Shown here one piece after another: positions 49,508-58,660 of a stretch of DNA of 64,000 nucleotides (the first letter of the stretch is position 1; each line of letters starts with the position of its first letter). A program made the position numbers and the translations under genes. Origin of the DNA: Flavicella sp965243265 (GTDB lineage Bacteria > Bacteroidota > Bacteroidia > Flavobacteriales > Flavobacteriaceae). The notes below the pieces were generated by a model that was not told where the DNA came from, did not search any database, and saw only the letters and a program-made list of their open reading frames with translations. Location: NCBI GenBank assembly GCA_965243265.1, contig CBDEUL010000005.1, forward strand, positions 62,001 to 126,000, read 5' to 3'.

Positions 49508-51178
49508 TTATTTTTTTGAAGCCACCATTGCATCTGCCATAACAACAGCATTGTAAGCATTTACAATTCTTCCTGAAACACACAAATCGGATAATTTCAC
49601 TTTTTCTATAGCACTCCCTGGCTTTAATAAGTCAATTTCTATTTTAGTTCCTGAATTCATTAAAATATATTTTACCTGCTTTGCTGATAATTCTGGGTAA
49701 TACGAACGGATTATTGTTGCAACACCTGCTGTTGATGGAGCTGCCATTGATGTACCACTTAAATATTTATATGCATTTTCAGGTACTGGAGCGTATACTT
49801 GAACCCCTGGTGCAAAAACATCTACATTTATTTTTCCGTAATTAGAAAAGGGAGCCAACATATTTTCATCATAACTAGACCCCATAGCCCCTACGGTTAA
49901 TACATTGTCTGATATTTCAGAAATCAAATCTTCTGAATCGTTCGGAAATGTGGGTACTTCATCAATATTTTGAGCATCGTTCCCCGCAGCATTTACAATT
50001 AAAACATCGTGTTTTTCAGCATATTTAATTGCTTTGTATACCCATTCTACATTTGGCGAATATCCTTTTCCAAAACTGGTATTAATTACTTTTGCTCCAT
50101 TATCTACCGCATAACGTATTCCTAAAGCAATATCTTTATCATATTCATCTCCGTTAGGCACTACTCTTACCGACATTAATTTTGCATTGTTCGCAACACC
50201 ATCTACTCCCTTATTGTTTCCGTTGGTTGCTAAAATAATTCCTGCAACATGGGTTCCATGAATTTCATCTTCTTCGTGATTTCCTGGATCATTATCACCA
50301 TAACTTACATCTTTAAGATCTTTAGGGTTATCTCCTAAATTTTTCCTTGGATAAAAGTCTAAATTATAATGCGCATCTACTTGAGAGATATAATGTGCCA
50401 ATCCTCCATCTACTTGTTCTAATTGTTCTGGAATTGTACTTCCCCCATTCAATACATTTTTTGCCAACCTAACTGCTGCCATCAGCTTTTCGTCTGTACT
50501 TAAAATAGGCTCTATATCTTCTAAAGTATAATTTGTTTTTCCTGTTTTTTCAATTAAAATTTGATGCGCTTCGCTAAACATAGCGTAATAAAACTCCATC
50601 TTGTTTTTTTCTTCAGAAGCTTCGTGGAGTTTTTCATCAAAAACTTCTTTCAACTCCATGTAATACTTATAGTCTTCCAAATCACCTTTCGCTATAGAAT
50701 CTTCCTCAACACCATCATACTTAGTCGCTTTTTCTCTAATAATTCTGGTAATTTCTAAATTAGCATCGTAGATATCTCCTAAAAAATTCCACCCATATAC
50801 ATCATCTACAAACCCATTTTTATCATCATCTATTCCATTATCTGGTATCTCATCTTCATTTTTCCACAATACCTCTTTCAAATCTTCATGTCTTAAATCA
50901 ATACCAGAGTCTGTTACGGCTACAATAACGGGTACCGATTTTTTACCTTCTAAAAATTGATATGCTTTTTGAACACTCATACCTGGTATGGTATCTGTAG
51001 CCAAATCTGCATGTCCCCAAGTTTGCCTTTCTTCTGTTGAAAGCACTGCTTGTTTTGACGGTAACTCTACAGTATTCTGAGTAGCTTCTGGCACTTTAAC
51101 ATTGTGTACTGATTTACATGCCGCCAAAGAACTTATGGCTATTGCGGTAATAAAAAACGGTTTTAGTCTTTGTATCAT
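49508..51178 (-). CDS. S8 family (subtilisin-like) serine protease, lipoprotein
   Basis: 556 residues. Lipobox SSLAACKS (Cys21) predicts a lipid-anchored envelope protein. The catalytic triad is Asp90 in VAVTDSGIDLRHEDL, His in EIHGTHVAGII near 307 and Ser in YLSGTSMAAPSTAGV near 485. About 150 residues are inserted between the Asp and His motifs, a helical charged insert. It has no T9SS sorting domain. It starts 24 bases after the MBL gene and is followed by the M1 peptidase. Confidence 0.95.
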   Translation of the reverse strand: MIQRLKPFFITAIAISSLAACKSVHNVKVPEATQNTVELPSKQAVLSTEERQTWGHADLATDTIPGMSVQKAYQFLEGKKSVPVIVAVTDSGIDLRHEDLKEVLWKNEDEIPDNGIDDDKNGFVDDVYGWNFLGDIYDANLEITRIIREKATKYDGVEEDSIAKGDLEDYKYYMELKEVFDEKLHEASEEKNKMEFYYAMFSEAHQILIEKTGKTNYTLEDIEPILSTDEKLMAAVRLAKNVLNGGSTIPEQLEQVDGGLAHYISQVDAHYNLDFYPRKNLGDNPKDLKDVSYGDNDPGNHEEDEIHGTHVAGIILATNGNNKGVDGVANNAKLMSVRVVPNGDEYDKDIALGIRYAVDNGAKVINTSFGKGYSPNVEWVYKAIKYAEKHDVLIVNAAGNDAQNIDEVPTFPNDSEDLISEISDNVLTVGAMGSSYDENMLAPFSNYGKINVDVFAPGVQVYAPVPENAYKYLSGTSMAAPSTAGVATIIRSYYPELSAKQVKYILMNSGTKIEIDLLKPGSAIEKVKLSDLCVSGRIVNAYNAVVMADAMVASKK

Positions 51179-51202
51179 TTGTGTTTCTTTTTCTTTTATG
51201 AA

Positions 51203-52066
51203 TTAGTGGTTAAAAACCTCATTAAATTTATATGTTGCGTCTAATCGCACCCCTTTTTCTGTATGCTTTACGGTACAAAACTCATTATAAGCATCGTGCT
51301 CCAAAAACAATAGGTAATTTTTATCTGCTGCTTCTGTCAAAAAACGCGCTTTTTCATCCATGCTCAACAAAGGTCTTGTATCATAAGACATCACATATGG
51401 AATTGGAATATGTCCCACAGTCGGCAATAAATCTGCCATAAAAACAATGGTTTTATCTTTGTATTTAAATTTAGGTAACATTTGTTTTTCTGTATGCCCA
51501 TCAACAGTAACAACCTCAAATCCCAACTCAGGAACCACCAAATTAGATTGACTTTGTAGTTCCACAAAATTTAACTGTCCACTCTCTTGAATCGGAAGAA
51601 TATTTTCACTTAAAAAAGAGGCTTTCTCTCTTGGGTTTGGTTCTGTTGCCCATTTCCAATGCGACTGGTTAGACCAATATTTTGCATTTTTAAATGCAGG
51701 CTCATACCCTGTTCGAGTTTTATTTCTTTGAATAGCTCCTCCACAATGATCAAAATGTAAATGTGTTAAAAAAACATCGGTAATATCATCTCTATGGAAA
51801 CCGTATTTTGCAAGAGAACTATCTAACGAAAAATCTCCTGACAAATAAAAATAATTATAAAATTTTCCTGATTGTTTATTTCCTATTCCTGTATCAATAA
51901 GTATCAATTTATCTCCATCTTCAATCAACAAACAACGCATGGTAAGATCTATCATGTTATTGCTATCTGCTGGGTTTGTACGTTGCCAGATACTCTTAGG
52001 CACTACACCAAACATAGCCCCTCCGTCTAACTTTAAATTCCCTGTTTCTATCGGATATATTTTCAT
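51203..52066 (-). CDS. MBL-fold metallo-hydrolase (AHL-lactonase-like)
   Basis: 287 residues. The zinc motif THLHFDHCGGA (about 104-114) and VVTVDGHTEKQMLP, FMADLLPTVGH and LFLEHDAYNEF complete the metal ligands of the metallo-beta-lactamase fold. The layout resembles quorum-quenching lactonases and general esterase-like MBLs; the substrate is unknown. It has no signal peptide. It leads the MBL-S8-M1 run. Confidence 0.87.
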   Translation of the reverse strand: MKIYPIETGNLKLDGGAMFGVVPKSIWQRTNPADSNNMIDLTMRCLLIEDGDKLILIDTGIGNKQSGKFYNYFYLSGDFSLDSSLAKYGFHRDDITDVFLTHLHFDHCGGAIQRNKTRTGYEPAFKNAKYWSNQSHWKWATEPNPREKASFLSENILPIQESGQLNFVELQSQSNLVVPELGFEVVTVDGHTEKQMLPKFKYKDKTIVFMADLLPTVGHIPIPYVMSYDTRPLLSMDEKARFLTEAADKNYLLFLEHDAYNEFCTVKHTEKGVRLDATYKFNEVFNH

Positions 52067-52131
52067 AAACTAAAAATACTGAATAAAGACAAAGATGCAG
52101 AAATTAATAGTGTTATTTTGTTAAATAAAAT

Positions 52132-52165
52132 AAAAAAACCACCTTGAAAAATTCAAGATGGTTTT
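52132..52165 (-). terminator. Terminator of tRNA-Cys
   Basis: AACCACCTTGAA / TTCAAGATGGTT forms a near-perfect stem (one G-T pair) around AAA, followed on the reverse strand by TTTTTTTATTTT. It starts 7 bases after the mature tRNA end. Confidence 0.85.
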
Positions 52166-52171
52166 ACTTGG

Positions 52172-52242
52172 AGGCGTCGAGCGGATTCGAACCGCTGTAG
52201 ATGGTTTTGCAGACCACTGCCTAGCCACTCGGCCACAACGCC
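52172..52242 (-). tRNA. tRNA-Cys (anticodon GCA)
   Basis: 71-base cloverleaf: acceptor GGCGTTG / CGACGCC, anticodon loop CTGCAAA with GCA, T-arm GGTTCGAATCC, discriminator U as expected for Cys. CCA is not encoded. It has its own promoter and terminator. Confidence 0.97.
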
Positions 52243-52252
52243 ATTGCGGGTG

Positions 52253-52282
52253 CAAATTTAGTTATTTTTATTTTTTGAACAA
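52253..52282 (-). promoter_or_regulatory. tRNA-Cys promoter
   Basis: Reverse strand TTG (52282-52280), 19-base spacer, TAAATTTG (52260-52253), then CACCCGC leading into the tRNA. The sequence TAnnTTTGCACCCGC is shared with rRNA promoter P1. The 5' leader would be only about 5 bases. Confidence 0.65.
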
Positions 52283-52314
52283 GTTTTTTTAACTTAATTA
52301 TTCAAAAACAAAAC

Positions 52315-52671
52315 TTATCTCTTTTTTGAAAGTACAATTGTTACTTGTTCTACGTTTCCTCCAATAGGTGGATTAATTTTTGAAACCGCTGTTTTTACTT
52401 TTGAAACCATCGGTATTTCTTTTAAAACTCTGTCTACAATTCGTTTGGCTACATGCTCTAACAATTTAGATCGAATGGCCATTTCTTCCTTTACAATCAA
52501 GTTTAAATGTACATAATCTACTGTATCTACCAATTCATCCGAAACAGCCGATTTTTTCAAATTTGCCTTTACCTCAACATCAACTCTATAATCTGATCCT
52601 ATTTTTGCTTCTTCTTCTAAACATCCATGATATGCATATACTCGAATGTTTTCTACTTTAATAACTCCCAT
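52315..52671 (-). CDS. folB: Dihydroneopterin aldolase
   Basis: 118 residues from the ATG at 52671 (MGVIKVENIRVYAYHGCLEEE); the open frame further upstream has no family match. The catalytic-region YHGC, the VDYVHLN segment, LLEHVAKRIVDRVL and the C-terminal NPPIGGNVEQVTIVL are all standard. It converts dihydroneopterin to 6-hydroxymethyl-dihydropterin and glycolaldehyde in folate synthesis. TACTTTTG at 52690-52697 (reverse strand) could be the -7 box. It is followed by tRNA-Cys, which has its own promoter. Confidence 0.93.
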   Translation of the reverse strand: MGVIKVENIRVYAYHGCLEEEAKIGSDYRVDVEVKANLKKSAVSDELVDTVDYVHLNLIVKEEMAIRSKLLEHVAKRIVDRVLKEIPMVSKVKTAVSKINPPIGGNVEQVTIVLSKKR

Positions 52672-52777
52672 ATTTTTATTCTTGAAGCGCAAAAGTACTA
52701 AAAGCCAAAACGAACATCTGCCTATACACATAAAAAAATGTCGAAGTAAACCGACTTACTTCAACATTTCAATTCAA

Positions 52778-53035
52778 TTAATCCAAAGAACCGTCTCTCT
52801 TTCTTAATTTCAATCCACTGATGTGTTGTGCAACAAATCGCTGGATAAACGACATCTTTTTTAATTCATTTGGGCGACTTAAATCGGTTCGGTAATTCTT
52901 AAACTTTCGAATCCTTTTGCCTGCATAATGTTGCCTTCCCCATCCATTAGGTGATTTGTGTTTTCGAGATTCCCCCTCTAAAAAATCACCATCCAAAACT
53001 TGATCATTCATAATTTTTGAGTTTAAATTAAACAT
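52778..53035 (-). CDS. Hypothetical small basic protein, 85 residues
   Basis: Starts at the ATG at 53035 (MFNLNSK), with a second ATG at residue 9. It is rich in Lys/Arg and aromatic residues (RKHKSPNGWGRQHYAGKRIRKFKNYRTD), with a C-terminal KKMSFIQRFVAQHISGLKLRKRDGSLD and no membrane segment. Composition suggests nucleic-acid or ribosome contact, but I recognise no family. It is divergent from glnS, with a 167-base shared upstream region. Confidence 0.6.
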   Translation of the reverse strand: MFNLNSKIMNDQVLDGDFLEGESRKHKSPNGWGRQHYAGKRIRKFKNYRTDLSRPNELKKMSFIQRFVAQHISGLKLRKRDGSLD

Positions 53036-53202
53036 TTACTTTTTGCAATCTCATAAAATTGCATCCCTATAATATACGTTTTTTTTATGAATCATTAAAA
53101 ATCAACAATATACTCCCTTTAAATTCCCCTTTTCAAAATCAATTTCATTCCCTTAAATTTCTGTAAATTTGTGCCTTTAATTAACATTTCAACTTGTTGA
53201 AG

Positions 53203-55296
53203 ATGACAGAAGAAAAAAAATCTTTAAACTTTATAGAACAAATCATTGAAGACGACTTAAACAGTGGTTTACCACAAGAGAAATTGCGTTTTCGTTTTCC
53301 TCCTGAACCTAATGGATATTTACACATTGGACATGCTGCTTCTATCTGTTTAAATTTTGGGTTAGGGCTTAAATACAATGCTCCCGTAAATTTACGTTTT
53401 GATGATACAAACCCTGCTAAAGAAGAGCAAGAATACGTAGATGCTATTAGAAGGGACGTAAAATGGCTAGGTTTTCAATGGGACAAAGAATTTTTCTCAT
53501 CAGATTATTTTCAACAATTGTATGATTGGACAATTGAAATTATTAAAGAAGGAAAAGCTTATGTAGACAACCAAACTTCTGAAGAAATGGCGCTACAAAA
53601 AGGAACTCCTACAGAACCTGGAACTAACAGCCCCAACAGAGATCGTTCTGTAGAAGAGAACTTGGACTTGTTTTTAAAAATGAAAAACGGTGACTTTGAA
53701 GAAGGCTCTCATGTTTTACGTGCAAAAATTGACATGCAACACGTAAATATGCACATGCGTGACCCAATCATGTACCGTATCTTAAAAAGAGAACATCATA
53801 GAACTGGAAACGATTGGTGTATTTACCCAATGTACGACTGGACACATGGTGAATCTGATTACCTAGAACAAATATCACACTCTATCTGTACCTTAGAGTT
53901 TAAGAGTCATAGAGATTTATATGAATGGTATGTAGACCAAATAATAGACACAAAAAATCTTAGACCTAAGCAACGTGAATTTGCTCGTAGAAACTTAAGT
54001 TATACGGTTATGAGCAAGCGTAAATTATTGCAACTGGTTGAGGAAGGTGTTGTAAACGGTTGGGACGATCCTCGTATGCCTACAATTTCTGGCTTAAGAA
54101 GGCGTGGTTATACTCCTAATGCTATTAGAAAATTTAGTGAAACAGCGGGTATTTCTAAAAGAGACAATGTTACTGATGTTGCTTTATTAGAATACTGCAT
54201 TAAAGACGATCTAAACAAAACAGCACCACGTGTAATGGCTGTTTTAGATCCTGTAAAACTAATTATTACAAACTATCCTGAAGGAAAAGAAGAGTGGGTA
54301 ACTGCTGAAAACAATCCAGAGGATGAAAATGCAGGTTCTAGAGAAGTTCCTTTTTCAAGAGAAATTTATATTGAAAGAGAAGATTTTAGAGAACAAGCAA
54401 ATAAAAAATTCTTTCGACTAAAATTAGGCGGAGAAGTTCGTTTGAAAAACACCTATATCATCAAAGCAAACGATGTTGTAAAAGACGCTGATGGAAATAT
54501 CACAGAAGTACATTGTACCTATGATGAAGATTCTAAAAGTGGAAGTGGTACAGAAGCTAGTAAACGAAAAGTAAAAGGAACTTTACACTGGGTTTCTATA
54601 AAACATGCTTTAAAAGCTGAAGTACGTATGTACGACCGATTGTTTAAAGACGAGGCTCCAGACAACCATAAAGACAAAGATTTTAAAGAATTTATAAACC
54701 CTAATTCGCTAACCCTTGGAACTGTTTTTGTAGAACCAAGTTTGGCAACAACCGTAGCTGGCGATAAATTCCAATTCCAACGCAAAGGATATTTTTGTAC
54801 AGATTTAGACAGTTCTTCTGAAAAATTGATTTTCAACAAAACTGTTGGATTGACAGATTCTTGGGCTAAACAAGAAAAAAAATCGGCTGCTCCTGCTAAA
54901 AATGAAGCTTTTGAAAAAGTAGGACCTTTGGCCGGAAAGTATTTAAAAACAAAGACAGACGAAGAAAGAGAACTTTTAAAAACTGAAGTAAAAACATTAA
55001 GTGCAAACATTCCTTTTGATGCATTAGTAGCACCTTTTGAAGCTGCAAAATCTAACAAAGAAGTTCTTGCTTGTTTACTTGTTTTAAATGCTGGCATTGA
55101 AACACCTGAAAACGATGCTTTGGCTACTTTTTGTGAAAATACTTTAAAGATGAAAAACTCATCGATTAAAGTTGAAATTGTAAAATACATCGTTAGCAAC
55201 CCTTGGTTGTTAAACAAGTTCAAAGCTCAATTAGAAACTTTAAAAGTAGAAGACAAAAACCCTATTGTAAAGGGTATTTTAGAAACTGCTCTTTAA
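53203..55296 (+). CDS. glnS: Glutaminyl-tRNA synthetase with C-terminal extension
   Basis: 697 residues from the ATG at 53203; two TTG codons just upstream are less likely. Class I signatures HIGH (as YLHIGHA near 41) and KMSKS-like (VMSKRK near 270) are present, with the RFDDTNPAKEEQEYVD motif of GlnRS. The usual enzyme ends near residue 555. Here about 130 further residues follow, a helical SAAPAKNEAFEKVGPLAGKYL...LLNKFKAQLE region that may be a degenerate YqeY/GatB-like tail. It charges tRNA-Gln. TAAATTTG at 53164-53171 may be its -7 element. A 15-bp perfect stem follows the stop. Confidence 0.95.
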   Translation: MTEEKKSLNFIEQIIEDDLNSGLPQEKLRFRFPPEPNGYLHIGHAASICLNFGLGLKYNAPVNLRFDDTNPAKEEQEYVDAIRRDVKWLGFQWDKEFFSSDYFQQLYDWTIEIIKEGKAYVDNQTSEEMALQKGTPTEPGTNSPNRDRSVEENLDLFLKMKNGDFEEGSHVLRAKIDMQHVNMHMRDPIMYRILKREHHRTGNDWCIYPMYDWTHGESDYLEQISHSICTLEFKSHRDLYEWYVDQIIDTKNLRPKQREFARRNLSYTVMSKRKLLQLVEEGVVNGWDDPRMPTISGLRRRGYTPNAIRKFSETAGISKRDNVTDVALLEYCIKDDLNKTAPRVMAVLDPVKLIITNYPEGKEEWVTAENNPEDENAGSREVPFSREIYIEREDFREQANKKFFRLKLGGEVRLKNTYIIKANDVVKDADGNITEVHCTYDEDSKSGSGTEASKRKVKGTLHWVSIKHALKAEVRMYDRLFKDEAPDNHKDKDFKEFINPNSLTLGTVFVEPSLATTVAGDKFQFQRKGYFCTDLDSSSEKLIFNKTVGLTDSWAKQEKKSAAPAKNEAFEKVGPLAGKYLKTKTDEERELLKTEVKTLSANIPFDALVAPFEAAKSNKEVLACLLVLNAGIETPENDALATFCENTLKMKNSSIKVEIVKYIVSNPWLLNKFKAQLETLKVEDKNPIVKGILETAL

Positions 55297-55301
55297 TACA
55301 A

Positions 55302-55337
55302 TTCGTCTGTATCTTACACTAATAAGATACAGACGAA
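55302..55337 (+). terminator. Hairpin after glnS
   Basis: TTCGTCTGTATCTTA (55302-55316) pairs perfectly with TAAGATACAGACGAA (55323-55337). The T-run is weak (ATATAAAA), so it may be a partial terminator or mRNA 3' stabiliser before the next gene. Confidence 0.6.
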
Positions 55338-55353
55338 ATATAAAATCTTATTT

Positions 55354-56409
55354 ATGATTCAAACAGAAGAAACATTTATTACACAAACCATTCTTCATAA
55401 AATAGGGAACAAACACACCGAAACAGAAAATATTTTTTCGGAAAACCTTTTAAATACTGAAGATGAGGAGCTGTATAAATTGTTATTCTCTATGAGTTTA
55501 AAGCCTTTTGGCAAAATAAATGAGTTTTATAATTTTGCGCACCCCACACATCTCTCAATGAATGAGATGTACACTTACTGTAATGAAGTTTTTGAAGACT
55601 CCAATCTTTTTATAGAAAACAGCAAACACATTGCACAACACCTTTTTGAACAATCTTCATATCCCCAAATAAAAACAGGCGACTTGATTGTTTCTTACTT
55701 CTCTGATATTTTCTTTAAGGGAGAGCTTGTAGATGCTATTGGTATTTTAAAAATTGAAAAACGCACACCTTTTTTTCAAACTTTTAAAGAAGGAAAAGAA
55801 TTGTTCTTAGGTATTGACAAAGGAATAAACCCTGGAAAAATGGACAAAGGGTGCCTTATTTTAAATACTGAAAAAGACAATGGTTTTACCGTTTTAAGTA
55901 TTGATAACAATAACTACGACGCTGCCTACTGGAAAGAGCACTTCTTGTCTATTGAATATGCAGATGATGACAATGCACAAACCAAACATTTTTTAGACAT
56001 GTGTAAATCGTTTTCTAACACTGTGGTTCGTGAAGAGTTAGGAAAACAAGAACAAGCAGAGTTTTTAAGTACTACGGTTGGTTATTTTTCTGAAAAAGAA
56101 ACCATAAACCCTAAGGAATTCGAAGAAACTGTATTCTCACATAACGACAGTATTCGAAATGCTTTTGTTGAATACAAAGAGCTTTTTGAAGACAAAAAAC
56201 AAATTGATTTTTGGGATGAATTTCAAGTTTCTAACGCTGTTTTTGAATCTCAAAAAAGAAAGATTAAAAACGATATTAAACTAGACACCCATATTCAAAT
56301 AAAATTAGACTTGGAAAACCCATCTGCCTCTAAAGAATATCTAGAAAAAGGCTTTGATGAAGAAAAACAAATGCACTATTACAAAGTGTATTTTAATAAC
56401 GAATTGTAA
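55354..56409 (+). CDS. Nucleoid-associated protein, NdpA/YejK family
   Basis: 351 residues. Matches the 37-kDa nucleoid-associated protein family, with hallmarks SSYPQIKTGDLIVSYFSDIFFKGELVDAIGILKIEKRTPFFQ and GINPGKMDKGCLILNTEKDNG. It probably binds the nucleoid; its exact job is unclear even in E. coli. It lies 57 bases after glnS and converges with the cupin gene with 5 bases between stops. Confidence 0.85.
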   Translation: MIQTEETFITQTILHKIGNKHTETENIFSENLLNTEDEELYKLLFSMSLKPFGKINEFYNFAHPTHLSMNEMYTYCNEVFEDSNLFIENSKHIAQHLFEQSSYPQIKTGDLIVSYFSDIFFKGELVDAIGILKIEKRTPFFQTFKEGKELFLGIDKGINPGKMDKGCLILNTEKDNGFTVLSIDNNNYDAAYWKEHFLSIEYADDDNAQTKHFLDMCKSFSNTVVREELGKQEQAEFLSTTVGYFSEKETINPKEFEETVFSHNDSIRNAFVEYKELFEDKKQIDFWDEFQVSNAVFESQKRKIKNDIKLDTHIQIKLDLENPSASKEYLEKGFDEEKQMHYYKVYFNNEL

Positions 56410-56414
56410 TTCTT

Positions 56415-56846
56415 TTAGTGCCCCTCTTCACTACTATCTTTTAGTACCGTAATCGGTACACCTACCGTACCCGAATAAAACACAACTATCTCTACAGGAG
56501 TATCTCCTTTGTTATGTCCGTAGTGGTATTTATTTACCAATTCTACAATTACATCGCCCTCTCTTAATTCTAAAACATTTTTATCCTCATCAACAACTGT
56601 CAATTCTCCTTTTAATACAATTCCTGAATTGATAACCAAATGCTTGTGCCATTTCATTTTTGTTTTTGGAGGTATGGTAAACTTCATTACCGTTACTTTA
56701 GGTGTTCCCTTTAAATAATTGGGCAATGAATCTCCGTTCCAACTTTGAGAAGTCTCTGTTAATTTTTCTACAACAATTTCTGTTGGGTACTTTTTAGCAC
56801 ACGCAAAAAACAATAAGCTTACTATAATTAAAATACTCTTTTTCAT
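56415..56846 (-). CDS. Cupin-domain lipoprotein
   Basis: 143 residues. Lipoprotein signal SLLFFACAKK (Cys16), then a single cupin barrel: MKFTIPPKTKMKWHKHLVINSGIVLKGELTVVDED with the first His pair and Glu-less metal motif, and REGDVIVELVNKYHYGHNKGDTPVEIVVFYSGT. The likely metal site is built from the histidines in WHKH and YGH. Function unknown. It is the last gene of the minus-strand envelope run, 21 bases after the DUF2490 gene. Confidence 0.82.
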   Translation of the reverse strand: MKKSILIIVSLLFFACAKKYPTEIVVEKLTETSQSWNGDSLPNYLKGTPKVTVMKFTIPPKTKMKWHKHLVINSGIVLKGELTVVDEDKNVLELREGDVIVELVNKYHYGHNKGDTPVEIVVFYSGTVGVPITVLKDSSEEGH

Positions 56847-56867
56847 AATTTTTAAGCTCCGAATAAT

Positions 56868-57623
56868 TTAATCTCTTAAATCTAACTTATGCTTTAAACC
56901 CAGCCAAAAAATTCCAAATTCATCTGAGATATCAGGAATACTCTTTGTTACAGAAGTAAAATTATACAACGCTAAGACAGTAATATCTTTATTTAATTTT
57001 ACTGCAGGACCTACTAAGAATCGATTTTGAGCAGAAAAATCTAAAAAGTTATCTTTTCCCGCACTAAATAAAACTTCATCACCTATAATCAATGACAATT
57101 TTTTATCAGCATCACTTTTTGACAAACTCATCAATGGAATATCGAATAAAAACCTGTAACGAAAACGAAAGTTAAAAGTATTCAAAGAAGCTTGCCCCTC
57201 TTCTTCTATTACATCTATAAAACGCTGCTCAATTCTAAGTCTGTTACCAAAACCTACTTTTCCAAACTTATGTTTTGTGGTTAGTTGTTGATGAGGTCTG
57301 TATTCCATAGCACCTACATCTCCTTTTAAATGTGTTCCAAAATTTGCAAACCCTAGCAAAACCCTTACAGACGGCGTAATATTATATCCCATTCCGGACC
57401 TAATAAAATACTGCGATTTTGCTACAAAACGACCATCTTTTAATCGGTACCCTACATCTGTAGAAAGACTCCATTTTTCAGAAAAAACCATTTTGTTATA
57501 ATACTGAAACCAAAATTCTTCAAATACAGGCTTGCTTTCTTGTGCTTGACTTTTAAAGGACAAACATCCAATAACCAAACAAATTAGAAATACTCTCTTT
57601 TTATGAAAACTACTATACAACAC
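56868..57623 (-). CDS. DUF2490 family outer-membrane beta-barrel protein
   Basis: 251 residues. The signal peptide VFLICLVIGCLSFKSQAQ is followed by alternating beta-strands with aromatic girdle residues: EFWFQYYNKMVFSEKWSLSTDVGYRLKDGRF, IRSGMGYNITPSVRVLLGFANFGTHL, FRFRYRFLFDIPLMSL, and a C-terminal FWLGLKHKLDLRD. This matches the DUF2490 family. The start is a GTG at 57623 or the TTG after it; no ATG is available. It probably forms a small outer-membrane barrel. Confidence 0.82.
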   Translation of the reverse strand: MLYSSFHKKRVFLICLVIGCLSFKSQAQESKPVFEEFWFQYYNKMVFSEKWSLSTDVGYRLKDGRFVAKSQYFIRSGMGYNITPSVRVLLGFANFGTHLKGDVGAMEYRPHQQLTTKHKFGKVGFGNRLRIEQRFIDVIEEEGQASLNTFNFRFRYRFLFDIPLMSLSKSDADKKLSLIIGDEVLFSAGKDNFLDFSAQNRFLVGPAVKLNKDITVLALYNFTSVTKSIPDISDEFGIFWLGLKHKLDLRD

Positions 57624-57639
57624 TACTTATTTTTTATTC

Positions 57640-58641
57640 TTATTTGTTACTATTAACATGCACTGTTCTTAAAACAGCATCTAACTCAAACATATAATCT
57701 CTTTTGTCTACAGACGGAGCGTATGTAAATCCTTCAATAACAATCCAACGGTTATTTTCTAAATCCTCAACAACATAATTTACAAAAGGGCCTGCCATAA
57801 AATCATTCAACACCTCCCATTTGCCTAAAGTTTTAAAGGTTTTTTTACCATCTAACTTTATTTTTTTAACAAGAGGGCTAAATGCTTTTTCTGTAATCAT
57901 AAACATATTTTCCTTTCGCCCTGGAATATACCTCTTCCCAATAGTATCCCTTATGTTAACAATACTCTCTATCACTTTACTACCACTCGGTGGAATAGGC
58001 ACTGAGTACACCAAAATATTAGAAGAACCATCTCCTTGTGCAATTCCTCCGCTTAAATGTTGACGCAACCATAAAAATTCACCTGTATCATCTACCAAAT
58101 TGAAAAACTTCGGAATTGTAAGCTCAATCCCTAAATTATCTAATGTTTTAAACGCTCCTTTTGAATGCGCCTTTTTACGATGTTCGTATTGTAAATTTTT
58201 AAGATCTGTGCTTTTAAAAACTCGAATCAACTCTTTTTTATACAACTCTAAAGTTTCTAAAATAGCCGCTTCACTCACTCCTTTTACACGAACAATTAAT
58301 TGTGGTTTTGCATATACATTTTCTTTTGACTCAAATGTATTCTCATCACCCAATTCAATGATCAATACATTTCTGCTTGATTTCAACATACTTCCAAATG
58401 ACTTTAAAGGCACTTGTGAAATATCAAATTGATTTTCTTCTTGTGGCAACCCTTCTATTGGAGTACCTATGATTTCTCGTAACTTTTTCCCTATGGTATC
58501 TCTCCATTGACTGTTTTCAACTACCAATAACAAATGATTCATTCTACCATTTGAATCTGGATATATAGGCACATTTTTATTCTTAGAATCACAAGAAACA
58601 AGAATTACCATGCAAAGTATTAACTGTACTATTTTTTTCAT
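57640..58641 (-). CDS. DUF4837 family lipoprotein
   Basis: 333 residues. Lipobox CMVILVSCDSKN (Cys17), then the DUF4837 core: DSNGRMNHLLLVVENSQWRDTIGKKLREI and later LWLRQHLSGGIAQGDGSSNILVYSVP. Widely conserved in Bacteroidota, function unknown. It follows the lytic transglycosylase by 19 bases and precedes DUF2490 by 16, which places it with envelope or wall genes. Confidence 0.87.
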   Translation of the reverse strand: MKKIVQLILCMVILVSCDSKNKNVPIYPDSNGRMNHLLLVVENSQWRDTIGKKLREIIGTPIEGLPQEENQFDISQVPLKSFGSMLKSSRNVLIIELGDENTFESKENVYAKPQLIVRVKGVSEAAILETLELYKKELIRVFKSTDLKNLQYEHRKKAHSKGAFKTLDNLGIELTIPKFFNLVDDTGEFLWLRQHLSGGIAQGDGSSNILVYSVPIPPSGSKVIESIVNIRDTIGKRYIPGRKENMFMITEKAFSPLVKKIKLDGKKTFKTLGKWEVLNDFMAGPFVNYVVEDLENNRWIVIEGFTYAPSVDKRDYMFELDAVLRTVHVNSNK

Positions 58642-58660
58642 AATCTGGTTTTAAAATCTG

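Noticed and set aside
49498..49560. Upstream extension of the M1 peptidase
   Set aside because: It overlaps the end of the S8 protease gene and would bury the signal peptide; ATG at 49497 is better.
54519..55223. 234-residue open frame antisense to glnS
   Set aside because: Shadow of the glnS coding strand with no domain features.
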